Assembly: GCF_945859685.1 (NCBI RefSeq)
Contig: NC_079149.1
Span: 56,190,991-56,254,990 of the forward strand
Direction: 5' to 3'
DNA length: 64,000 nucleotides
Origin: Eupeodes corollae
Taxonomy: Eukaryota; Arthropoda; Insecta; Diptera; Syrphidae
Both the position numbers and the translations under genes were made by a program. The notes under the pieces are model-generated. The model was not told the DNA's origin and ran no database searches. It worked only from the letters and a program-made list of their open reading frames with translations. Shown here one piece after another: positions 25,901 to 32,756 of the stretch (position 1 is its first letter; every line of letters begins with the position of its first letter).

Positions 25901-28526
25901 AAATATAGGGCTGGAACTCGACATCTGCCAAACCAAGTTGCAAAACCAAATTTTTTTCTGACATTTAAGAAAATGGATCGCTTAACTATCGCACAACGCA
26001 TACAAATTGTTAAAACGTACTACAAAAATGGTGATTCTGCTGCAGCCACATATCGTGTTTTAAGAGAAGATTCTGGTTTACATAATTCGTCCAACTACCC
26101 AAGCAATTGGCAAAATTGTGAAGAAGTTTGAGACCGGTTGGTTACAGATATTGTAAGGACGTACCATTGAAAATACAGCTGTTGTAAGTGAAAGTGTTTG
26201 AACGGATTTCTCGTCGTTCTCAGAGATTTGGAACAACACCTACATCCATATAAAGTCCAGCCTACACAACAACTGAAGCCAGCTTACCATTCACAATTCA
26301 CAACGTCGTATAGATACGTCGAATGACTTCTTGAACAACAGGCGGTAGACGGCGATTTTTCGAACAATATTGTCGTATTTATGGTTCTGAGAATCCTCAA
26401 GTAATTAAAAAAAGTCAATTTTTGGTGCGCTCTTTGGTCCGGAGGTGTGATTGGATCTTACTTCTTCGAAAACGACGATGGAACGACTGTCACCGTCATT
26501 TCGGAGCGTTAGGTGATAACCGACTTTTTTTTGCCTGTTATTGAATTGAATTGAATTGAATATTGAATATGTGGTTTCAACAAGACGGTGCCATATGCCT
26601 GCATGCCTCGAGTGAATATGGCTTTATTGCAAGAGACATTTCCTGGCCGCGTAGTATTTCGTCGTGGCGATATGAACTGGCCAACAAGTTCATGCGATTT
26701 GACACTGAACTATTTTTGTGTGGCTATGTGAAAGACCGTGTTTATACAGATAAACATTTAACTATTGAGCATTTTAAAACCAACACTCATAAAAATGATG
26801 TCTGAGATACCGCCCAATATGCCCAGTATGTGTTAAAATGTGGTCGAAAGTTACCTCAAAAGAATCGGTGCTTGCAATAACTCGCGTGGTGGTCATTTAA
26901 ATGATGTAGTGTTTTACACATAATGTCAACGTTCATAATTTATAATAAAAAGGAAATATCATGACAACAAATATTTTATTGGTGTTTTATTTACGTTATA
27001 TTTTGAAACCTCAAAATGAATAACCCTGTATTTTGTATGTTGGGCATTTTTCTACGAAAACATCCATCGAGCTTCAAGCAGATATAAAACGTACCAAACC
27101 ATCTTAAAATGAAAAACTCGAAAATGCATTTCGATAATCTTACAAAAGTCAAATATCTATCCGCAGCCGAATTTCACTTAAGCTTTTATATGCCTTGATT
27201 GATTTTATGTTAACCATATACATTTCTACTGGACTGCGGATGGATTTTCTAAAAAAACACTCCTATTGTAAGAATCGTGAAATTATATGTGTCAATATTG
27301 TAACATTTGTAACAATCGTGTATCAATTTTTATAAAAGTTCAATAAAAAGTAAAATAACTAGTTTGCATTTTGATTGATTTGATTATCAATACTTGACCC
27401 GTGTCACTAAATACAAAATCTATAAAAGTCGAAATGAAAAATAAATAATTACCTAAATAGTGCTTTATTGTATTTTAAAAATTGCTAACCGAATGAAAGT
27501 TCTTGAAAAGACATTCAGAGTTCCGTGTTTTTGGGTTTTGTTTTTGTTGATTGTTTGTTTTTTCGATATTCTGTTTTCGATATTTTGGATTTCTAGCCTT
27601 TTGTTTTTTGAGGTTTCTTAATAGACTCTAAATATTGTGTTGTTTTTACTAAATTAAACTATCTATTTGTGTTTTTTCTTCTAAGTCAACATACAAAAAT
27701 AAAAGAATTGTTGTCAGTTAAATTTATTGGATTTTGTCTATATTCTTTTCCTAGACATTCCATTATTTTTTCTTTCTGAATCCTTATCGAAAAATTGATA
27801 TTTGATCCTAGTCCATTATTTGAATACTATCCATTTTTCTATTTCTTTGTTTCGCTTTTGTTAATTGAAAAGAAAACAACAATTATTGAAATAACCCTCA
27901 ATCGCACTTAACGAAACAACCCCTCAACCAAGAACTGTTATTCCAAAATGTCTTCCTTCCCTGAAGTACCTTGGTTTGGTATCTAATTTGAATTCATTTT
28001 TTTTTTTTCATCTTCATCATTAAAATCACTCACTACACAGCAATGAAGATACAATCCAAGAAACATTAAAATTTAAATATTATAATACACACCCGCCAAG
28101 TAAAACGTTAACATTTCCATTTATGCTATTAGATCCATCCAGGCTTCCGCCACCTCCACCGCCTCCAATGCTGTTGCTGCCACCACTAGAAAAACTACCA
28201 CCCATAACAGGTGCTCCACCACTCAAACTTCCCACCGAATATCCTCCACCAAAAGTACCGACACCACCATTAATTGTTCCACTTCTTAAATTCTGCTGAT
28301 GCAGTAATCCGAGTCCTCCAATTTGCGGACTGCTACTAATGTCATTTTGATTATAAACACTATTTACGCCAAAGGATGAAATTGCCACTTCCGCTGTAGT
28401 CGTAGTAGTTGTTGTTGTCGTTGTAGTTGTAAAAGTCAAAGACGTCATCGTTGAGTTTTTGTGATTTTCGTGACCGTTAAAATGGCTAAATGCCGCCATA
28501 ACTTCCAAATGTTTGATAGATGACAT
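6790..28526 (-). CDS. Single-pass membrane protein with PPxY/LPTY (WW-domain binding) motifs
   Basis: Three exons join in phase: 28526-28093, 12839-12698, 7923-6790 (434+142+1134 bp; 569 aa). The N-terminal ~135 residues are Thr-, Gly- and Ser-rich with no obvious signal peptide. A hydrophobic segment at about 138-160, ending in CVVCYCC, is followed by HRNIKKR, predicting one membrane span with a cytoplasmic C-terminus. The long tail is low-complexity and carries PPPSY (216-220), PPPDY (239-243), a CPLCG motif and a C-terminal LPTYEAALK (from 554). PPxY/LPxY motifs bind WW domains of Nedd4-type ubiquitin ligases, and TGLPTYEAAL resembles the sorting motif of Commissureless; a role in ligase-mediated trafficking is inference. 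I do not recognise the orthologue. The first exon's donor (GTGTGT) is weak and further 5' exons may exist. Introns of 15.3 and 4.8 kb hold many transposons. Confidence 0.7.
8600..8830. repeat. Less AT-rich block of unknown nature
   Basis: Contains GGTGCCCCCTGCAAGC, CACCTCCCCATCATGGG, and CAAGTTTGGGTGTTGAAG before a G run, in otherwise AT-rich intron sequence. The composition differs sharply from its surroundings, suggesting inserted repeat DNA or a conserved element. No coding frame and no second copy in this window. Confidence 0.3.
10655..10740 (+). repeat. Short dispersed repeat with TGACAGCTGTCA palindrome, copy 1
   Basis: Shares TTTTTCAATCTGG, the palindrome TGACAGCTGTCA (10701-10712), an ATTATGCT-like block and GGTTTGC with 14437-14535. 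Probably the terminal part of a small DNA transposon. Confidence 0.45.
10858..11035 (+). repeat. Dispersed repeat W, copy 1
   Basis: About 170 bp related to 57577-57745 and, inverted, to 62113-62275. Shared blocks include GCGTTCAAT, CAGACAGAT, GTGTTTTACGTGTAAAAGA, ATCCAAAAG and GAACAGCTGA. Non-coding; a MITE or fragment of one. Confidence 0.55.
11627..12252 (+). mobile_element. MITE Z, divergent copy (Z3)
   Basis: Left end AGGTCAGTTAAAGCTATCATTG and right end (reverse complement) AGGCCAGTTAAAGCTTTAAT resemble the ends of the clearer copy at 13931-14326. No coding sequence; a diverged and probably composite copy. Confidence 0.4.
12698..12839 (-). CDS. Middle exon (membrane span and juxtamembrane) of the PPxY gene
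   Basis: The polypyrimidine-rich acceptor (TTTATAG) ends at 12840 and the donor CAG/GTAAGTG follows 12698. The 48 codons give the core of the membrane span (AMLSVVTTVLCVVCYCC), a basic stop-transfer patch (HRNIKKR) and a juxtamembrane segment ending in IYSVEQ. The phase fits both the upstream exon (two bases carried over) and the downstream exon (phase 0). Confidence 0.75.
13380..13700. repeat. Long imperfect inverted repeat (foldback)
   Basis: The arm around 13451-13475 (GACTTCAAATTATGCAA) is repeated inverted at 13617-13640 (TTGCATAATTTGAAGTC). Looser matching extends outward on both sides through the ATTCATTGAATT-type sequence for some tens of bases. The ~140-bp loop contains AATGCAATCT motifs also seen outside the arms. 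No coding potential; a foldback MITE or hairpin. Confidence 0.5.
13931..14326 (+). mobile_element. MITE Z copy 1, TA-flanked with ~27-bp inverted ends
   Basis: The left end GGGGCCAGTTATAGCTATCA and the right end, read inverted as GGGGCCAGTCGAAGCTATTA, match for about 27 bp. TA lies immediately outside both ends, the target of Tc1/mariner-type elements. No coding sequence in the 396 bp. Confidence 0.7.
14437..14535 (+). repeat. Short dispersed repeat with TGACAGCTGTCA palindrome, copy 2
   Basis: Second copy of the 10655-10740 sequence: TTTTCAATCTGG, the palindrome TGACAGCTGTCA at 14489-14500, then ATTATGCTCAGT and GGTTTGCC. Confidence 0.45.
14659..14944 (+). mobile_element. MITE Z copy 2
   Basis: Begins GGGGCAGGACATAGCTATCA and ends with the inverted GGGGCTATTATTGGC, matching the ends of the 13931-14326 copy. 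An internal AAGGGGCAAAC near 14893 suggests a nested or rearranged copy. Non-coding. Confidence 0.55.
14950..15260 (+). mobile_element. Short mariner-like transposase relic
   Basis: Broken frames retain a trace of the transposase C-terminal region (a CGCTTGTCTACGCAGATA stretch corresponding to SLVYAD, and a damaged RVI motif), comparable with the better-preserved relic at 19.7-20.0 kb. Heavily decayed; the limits are approximate. Confidence 0.35.
15261..17560. other. Intronic AT-rich stretch, nothing recognised
   Basis: No long frame, RNA gene or clear repeat boundary seen. It is within the first intron of the PPxY gene. Confidence 0.4.
17600..18160 (+). mobile_element. Mariner-like transposase relic
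   Basis: On the plus strand, near 17930-17960, the sequence encodes LTPLDFFL, the DDE-region block found in one group of mariner-like transposases, followed by a decayed GYVKS block and ending in FHSKMIWLYFKSIIKFLKY near 18090-18140. Multiple stops. Termini not identified. Confidence 0.55.
18161..19495. other. Intronic AT-rich stretch, nothing recognised
   Basis: No gene or element recognised; short alternating T/A tracts and several ATACATA clusters around 19030-19180. Confidence 0.4.
19500..20090 (+). mobile_element. Mariner-like transposase relic with one terminus
   Basis: A frame from about 19779 encodes NWPPKLCDLTPLRLEYFLW and YVKSLVYADK, the catalytic-domain signature of the same transposase group as 17.6-18.2 kb. 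A terminal-looking block, AGAGGTATAGAACTTTAAG, sits at about 19506. Internally deleted and full of stops. Confidence 0.6.
20091..20746. other. Intronic AT-rich stretch, nothing recognised
   Basis: No coding frame, RNA gene or repeat boundary recognised. Confidence 0.35.
20747..20828 (+). repeat. Perfect 41-bp tandem duplication
   Basis: Two adjacent identical 41-bp units (20747-20787 and 20788-20828), each beginning CCATGTTTCAAATATC and ending CATAAATTTG. The identity suggests a recent duplication. Confidence 0.95.
20835..22232. mobile_element. CTCTC/GAGAG-rich non-autonomous element interrupted by family X
   Basis: Left part 20835-21060 and right part 22006-22232 share a repeated pattern: GAGAGTTGACTA, TACTCTC, and variants of CAAGTGGACAC (near 20955, 22067, 22155 and 22220), plus palindromic CTCTCGAGAG. 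The right end, inverted, reads AGGTGCGTGTCCATTTGAG, resembling a transposon terminus. The middle is family X copy 2. No coding sequence in the flanks. Confidence 0.45.
21101..22005 (-). repeat. Family X non-coding repeat, copy 2
   Basis: Opens with TTAACTTCCCATAGGAAGTT and ends ATGGGAAGTTACCAGTGTGG, the inverted-end pair of the family, in reverse orientation to the 32757-34057 copy. Inside are repeated blocks with GAGAAAAATC, TTAAAAGT and ACTCAAATAACTC-type motifs, the reverse complement of the units in copy 1. No open frame. Confidence 0.75.
22230..23500 (+). mobile_element. RTE-clade LINE, 5'-truncated, nearly intact 3' half
   Basis: One frame runs from 22218 to 23471, broken only by a TGA at 23173 that could be a decayed CGA. 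It encodes RT blocks CGFRPGKSTIDQIFTLRQIL, HHLFIDFKAAYDSI, FRQGDALS, the catalytic GYADDIDILG, and the RTE-type C-terminus WLGHVERM, GRRSRGRPRLRW, LGVRNWRQLARDR. The 3' UTR is almost absent: the stop is followed by GCGCCACCTT and a (TAAG)n tail (about 23479-23500). A short microsatellite tail right after the ORF is typical of RTE elements. It is much less decayed than the neighbouring LINEs, so a younger insertion. The last 32 bp before the tail resemble the 3' end of the SINEs in this window. Confidence 0.9.
23501..25876. other. Intronic AT-rich stretch, nothing recognised
   Basis: No gene or clear element. Poly-T runs near 24800-24825 and a short direct repeat AAAAAGTGTAAA near 24975-25000. 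Confidence 0.4.
25877..27027 (+). mobile_element. Mariner-like element with both termini, inactive
   Basis: Left end AGGGTTATCCATTTTGCGG and right end, inverted, AGGGTTATTCATTTTGAGG. The plus strand retains a transposase start (MDRLTIAQRIQIVKTYYKNG from 25975), a middle block with LHPYKVQPTQQLK and LLEQQAVDGDF, WFQQDGA near 26570, and LCGYVKDRVYTDK near 26710-26750. Many stops and frameshifts. Shortened copies of the same family lie at 35190-35771 and 51949-52760. Confidence 0.75.
27028..28092. other. Intronic AT-rich stretch, nothing recognised
   Basis: No gene recognised. Strongly T-rich between 27500 and 27900. Confidence 0.4.
28093..28526 (-). CDS. Candidate first coding exon of the PPxY gene
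   Basis: Starts at ATG 28526 (MSSIKHLEVMAAF) and ends LLGG at donor GTGTGT. It contains a run of about 12 threonines near residue 40 and a Gly/Ser-rich stretch that ends just before the membrane span encoded 15 kb away. Choosing this donor puts the next exon in frame and completes a continuous hydrophobic segment, which is the main support. The donor is not optimal and a longer 5' structure is possible. Confidence 0.55.
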
Positions 28527-29009
28527 TTTATGCCACAACTTATGGCCTTTTTTTTCCTTTTTTTTGAATTTCTTTTTTTGGCGTGTTTCTTATGCAAAAT
28601 TTCTTACAATTAAACTTTAACTGAGGTGCAAATGTTGAGTTCATGTCACCAGATTATGATGACACTCATCCTTGCACTTTACACACTTTACACACTCACA
28701 GAAAAAAACGAAATGAAAAATAACATAAAATAATTAATTAATTTTTTTTCAAGGATAGATACTCTTCGTTCTCGTCGCTCATGTTTGACTAAACCCTTAA
28801 CCGTTATTTTGTTGTTTTGTATTTTTAAGGTAAAAACATTAAAAAGAAAAAAGTCACACATGTCGCGATGACACGAGGAGCAACGACTCCGACAACAGTC
28901 GTTCGCTGTCAAAGAAATCCGGAATATCCTTCGTCAATATAGTTGAACCTTCCAACCTGGCTGGTTACTCTAGTCGGACTGAATCCGACTCGAAAAAGGT
29001 ACTAGTAGT
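28527..29009 (-). other. Upstream region of the PPxY gene
   Basis: Directly 5' of the candidate start at 28526, so probably its 5' UTR and promoter on the minus strand. I cannot fix a TATA box or initiator. T-rich tracts near 28541-28580 and 28740. Confidence 0.35.
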
Positions 29010-29641
29010 CTAGGAGGTTTCCTTTCGGGTTGGTTTGGTATGTGTGTTTGGGTATTTCAATTCCATTTTTATGTGTTTTTGTTTCGGCTGTGTGTGTGTT
29101 GTGTTATGGTTTTCTAGGGTGGATGCCTCTACTTTCACTTCCCGTAGTCAGAGTCAGAGCAGCAGCAGAGTTGTCGGGGCTTTGTCGAACCCGAACGAAC
29201 GACGACCGACGCACGGACGAAACGGTAGCGGCATTAGGAGCAGGAAGCAAAACAAAGTTTCGAAACAATTTCAACTGACAGTTGTACACAGTTGAAAATA
29301 GCAAGGAGCAGCAATCCAAAACACAAACATCACTACTTTGTTTTTTAGACTTTCTATTTTTCTCTTGATGTGTACAAAAGGACGAAGGAGCCAACTACGA
29401 CGACAACGACGATGACAGTGTGTACTCTTTATAATATAAAAATAAATAAAAACATTCAAGAAGAACTGAAAGAGGACAATTTTATATTAGAAGGTGTGCC
29501 GCGGCTGAGGATAACGACGAAGACGACGATGACGACGAGGAATAGGATAAGGCAGAGGACGTAGGCAGTAAGGCAGCGACATTTTCAAGATTTTTTAAAA
29601 ACAAGACGAACAATGTTGTTTAGTGTTTTACAGTCTGAAAG
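29010..29641 (+). promoter_or_regulatory. Less AT-rich block resembling a plus-strand 5' UTR exon
   Basis: Unlike the surroundings, this block is rich in CGA, GAC, CAG and ACA triplets (for example near 29155-29235 and 29395-29560), the texture of long insect 5' UTRs read on the plus strand. It ends near a possible donor (AAAGTG/GTATGC, about 29641). The next plus-strand gene is fdl, whose first coding exon follows an acceptor (TTTTAG at ~40548) with no ATG-proximal promoter seen, so this may be a non-coding first exon of fdl about 11 kb upstream, back-to-back with the PPxY gene. Short frames inside it look incidental. Confidence 0.35.
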
Positions 29642-30593
29642 TGGTATGCTCGGGATGTACATCACAAAACAGTTAAAATTGTCTTAGTGAAATCAAAGGC
29701 CTCGTATGAACAAAGCTTGTCATTTTGTTAATTTTCTAAACTGAGAGACGACTTAGTGCTCTGTAGAAGACTTTATAAGTTAAGTTTAGAGCAAAGTGTT
29801 TACACGAAATGCAATTGATATTGAAAGGTTTTCCAAGGACTATAAGATTGATGAAATATTTGAAATATTTAAGCAAAATTAATTTTAACTCTCATTGGAT
29901 GTGCTGAAATACCGATTTGATTTTCGAATGAGCGCCTTATTACTCGTATTTTGGGAAGCCTAAGAAAAGTCATTGACATGACGAAGTGTGTTTCGAGGTG
30001 TGTATTTTTTTTTCATTATAGTGTATGTTTTGAGTGGTTGAAAAATTGGATCATTTAAAAAATGTAAAACAATTATACTTCGATATTCAATGAAAATAAA
30101 GTGGACAGTTTTTGAACTGTTTAAAACTATGGAAACATTGTGAGTAAATATTTGTCTTGGTAGTTTATTTGTATTACAAGTATTTAGCAACGATTAAAAT
30201 TATTTAAAATTAAAATCAAAGAAAATCTTAGACAATAATATGCACGTTTTGTAACTAAATTTTCAACTTCATATAAATTTTACAGTCAATTACTTGACAA
30301 CGTGTTAGATTCTAAAAAATTAAATTTGCTCTTAGTCGGACTTTTAACAGGATTCTTAGCCACTTTACGATATTTGACGGTAGGTAAAACTTAATTTAGC
30401 TTTAAACTTGTAGCCTTGAAAGTTAACTCAACTAAACTTATATCTTTTGGATTAATTTGTTTATTTCTTTGTTCTATTAATTTAAACAAAATAAAAGAAG
30501 ACACTTCTGCTATACAGATTCAGAAATTAAACAAACAAAAGCGTAGACTAAATAGAAAATAGATCTAGTTGGGCGTAACGGTCGGACATACGA
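29642..30593. other. AT-rich stretch, nothing recognised
   Basis: No coding frame or repeat boundary recognised. Confidence 0.4.
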
Positions 30594-30653
30594 TATACAC
30601 TGCGGGTCATAAGGTTAGAAGCAAGGATTTTTGAGAAGTAAAATCGATATTTT

Positions 30654-30973
30654 GTAGTACCCGTGGCATGATGGTTAGTGCGTTTTACTGTCATGCAAGG
30701 GGTCTTGGGTTCAATCCCTGCCTGTGCCACCTTAATTTAAAAAAAAAAAATTAATTTTTGCGGGTACTGCCTCTTGCGAGGAATTGACAAATCCTTCAAG
30801 AGTAATTCTTGTCATGAAAAAGTGCTTTCTCAAACTAGCCGTTCGGATTCGGCCTAAAATTGTAGGTCCCTTCCATTCCTGACAACAGTACTCGCACACA
30901 GGAATGGTTGAGAGTTGTAAGTCACTAGGCCCTGGTTCACAACGGACTGTTGCGCCACACCATTTGATTTTTG
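30654..30973 (+). mobile_element. tRNA-derived SINE, copy 1 (nested in the Tc3-like element)
   Basis: The head GTAGTACCCGTGGCATGATGG holds an A-box-like TGGCATGATGGTTAGTGCG (30664-30682) and a B box GGTTCAATCCC (30708-30718), the internal Pol III promoter of a tRNA-derived unit. The body has a GTACTGCCTCTTGCGAGG block and ends GGACTGTTGCGCCAC. A 13-bp target duplication AAAATCGATATTT flanks it (30640-30652, 30974-30986), showing retrotransposition into the left repeat of the DNA transposon. Same family as 33449-33750 and 46706-46865. Confidence 0.85.
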
Positions 30974-31248
30974 AAAATCGATATTTCTCCCGTTACATGG
31001 TGGATTAGAAAAAAACGGCTATAGTAAATGACAGACTACTTTGTTAACAACAAAATGTAAAATTTGGGAATATTAGAGAATTAGCCAACTGATCTTTTAT
31101 GACAAATTGTCAATTGAGTCGAAAATATGCGAAAATAAATCGGGTCATAAGATTAGAAGCAGTGAACATATAAACGTTGTCTTGTGAAGTGAATTCATTT
31201 TATTTTCGGTATAAACGGTGCATTTCATAAATTAATTGTTGTTTATTG

Positions 31249-31920
31249 AGTTGTAATAAAAATGGGCAAATGACAGTGGAGGAAAGGGCAAGAATAGATG
31301 TTTATTACTCTAAAGGTCTTTCATGCCGTGCTATAGCCCGAAAAATAAATCGAAGTGATCACTGTGTCAGCAACTATTTAAAAAATCCATCGTCGTATCT
31401 AAAAAATTATAAAAGAAACACTTCCTCTGCCTTAACAATTCGCGAAACGCGAAATATACTTAGAATAGCGTCAAATTCATCTTTATCGGCAGCTAAAATT
31501 AGGGATAAAGCTAATGTTAAGGCCAGCTTATCGACTGTCAAACGCACGATCCGCAATGCTAAACACATAAAGCATAAAAAACCACCACTTAATGACGCAA
31601 GGAAGAAGCAAAGCTTGTGTTTTGCGAAAGATCACATGAGCTGGTATGTGCAGAATTCAATGACTAAAAAATAATTGGAGGAAAGTTATTTTTTCCGACG
31701 AAAAAAAATTTAACCTAGATGGGCCAGATGGTTATAATTATTATTATTTCCATGACATGAGGAAAGAGGAGCAGTTTTAAAACCGTCACCATAGGAGAGA
31801 AGGTGGCGTTATGGTCTGGGGCTCAATTTCGTTTTATGGCACTACCAAGTAGTTCAAGATAGTAAAATGACTGGAAAAACTTACAAAGCCTTGCTGGAAT
31901 CAGTATTCTCCAAAATTACC
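31249..31920 (+). pseudogene. Transposase pseudogene of the Tc3-like element
   Basis: From ATG 31270 the frame reads TVEERARIDVYYSKGLSCR, a helix-turn-helix block (ARKINRSDHCVSNYLKNPSS), a second DNA-binding half (SAAKIRDKANVKASLSTVKR) and, after a stop at 31674 and a frame change, the catalytic start VIFSDEKKFNLDGPDG and GGVMVWGSISFYG; a WIFQQDNAPIHTA block follows near 31945-31985. An out-of-frame ATGGGCAAATGA just upstream (31262) corresponds to the usual MGK start, so an early frameshift is present. The C-terminal end with the last catalytic residue is missing. Confidence 0.8.
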
Positions 31921-32278
31921 GAGCTTTTTGGACCAATTTCATGGATTTTTCAGCAGGACAACGCTCCTATACACACAGCCCTAAAATCCTTAATTGCAAA
32001 CCAAAACATCTACATCACACATTATTAAATATTTAATAAAACCAAAAAAACTTAAACAAAATATAAATAACTGCATTTTATTTTCATTTATTTAATGTGT
32101 CTCTAACAATTAACTTAATTAACAATTTGTCTTAGAAGTTCAGTTAGCTTAATCTCTTCTATACCCAAAATGTATGTTATGTTGTTAAAAAAATAGTCTT
32201 TCATTAACCAGACGAGAGAAATATCGATTTTACTTCTCAAAAAATCCTGCTTCTAACCTAATGACCCGCAGTGTATAT

Positions 32279-32756
32279 GATCTAAAGTGGAGGCCGAGTC
32301 TGAGGTAAAATTTTATATTGGTTCATAACATTCCATTGTATCTTTTTGATTTGTCAAAGTCAGAGCGACCGAACGCATGGTTGTGGTTTAGCAGCTATAA
32401 AATATTTAGAATTTGAGCATTTCTCCATTCTCTATAATTTCCTTTGTTCTCGGTTTAAAATTTATTATTAAGTTGTAAGGAATTAAATAACGATTTTATA
32501 AAATTAGGTTACCACTTTGTTCAAGAGGTAAAAGCTCTAATTCAGTTTTCTAGTTAGGTTGTAATACATTTTGCAAAACCCTATGAATTAAACTTAAGCT
32601 ATTTTACAAAAGGTTTTTTTACTTTCTTGTTTTAAAAAGATTTATCAAGAGGATAAGAAAAAAATATTTTTAGTGAACAAAATGTATATAAAATCAAATG
32701 CATGACTGGGTCGCCCGAACTTGCTCATCTATCCAACCAAAGAGTTTATTTTAAAA
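32279..32756. other. Spacer with no recognised feature
   Basis: The part near 32700-32735 (ACTGGGTCGCCCGAACTT) resembles 38868-38890 (ACTGGGTCCTGAGATTCC), both just before a family X copy, so the repeat may begin further left than I have drawn it. Confidence 0.35.

Larger units (their letters stand above)
12840..28092 (-). other. Intron 1 of the PPxY gene (15.3 kb)
   Basis: A large transposon-filled intron: a foldback near 13.4-13.7 kb, MITEs Z1 and Z2, transposase relics near 15.0, 17.6-18.2 and 19.5-20.1 kb, family X copy 2, an RTE LINE fragment and a mariner-like element at 25.9-27.0 kb. I found no further exon of the host gene in it. Confidence 0.5.
30594..32278 (+). mobile_element. Tc3-like DNA transposon with long inverted repeats
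   Basis: Ends are CACTGCGGGTCATAAGGTTA and, inverted, CACTGCGGGTCATTAGGTTA, set in a TATA context that fits a TA target. After removing the SINE inserted at 30654-30973, similarity between the arms continues for roughly 200 bp (GAGAAGTAAAATCGATATTTC, GACTA, TTAACAAC). An internal copy of the end motif (CGGGTCATAAGATTAGAAGC) lies at 31140-31160; long inverted repeats with repeated end motifs are typical of Tc3-type elements. The transposase is inactive. Confidence 0.85.

Noticed and set aside
29030..29564. Short open frames on both strands in the less AT-rich block
   Set aside because: They have no recognisable protein features and lower AT content makes chance frames longer; a 5' UTR is more likely.
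30654..30730. A functional tRNA gene
   Set aside because: A and B boxes are present but the head continues into a SINE body, has target duplications and has sister copies; no clean tRNA cloverleaf was seen.
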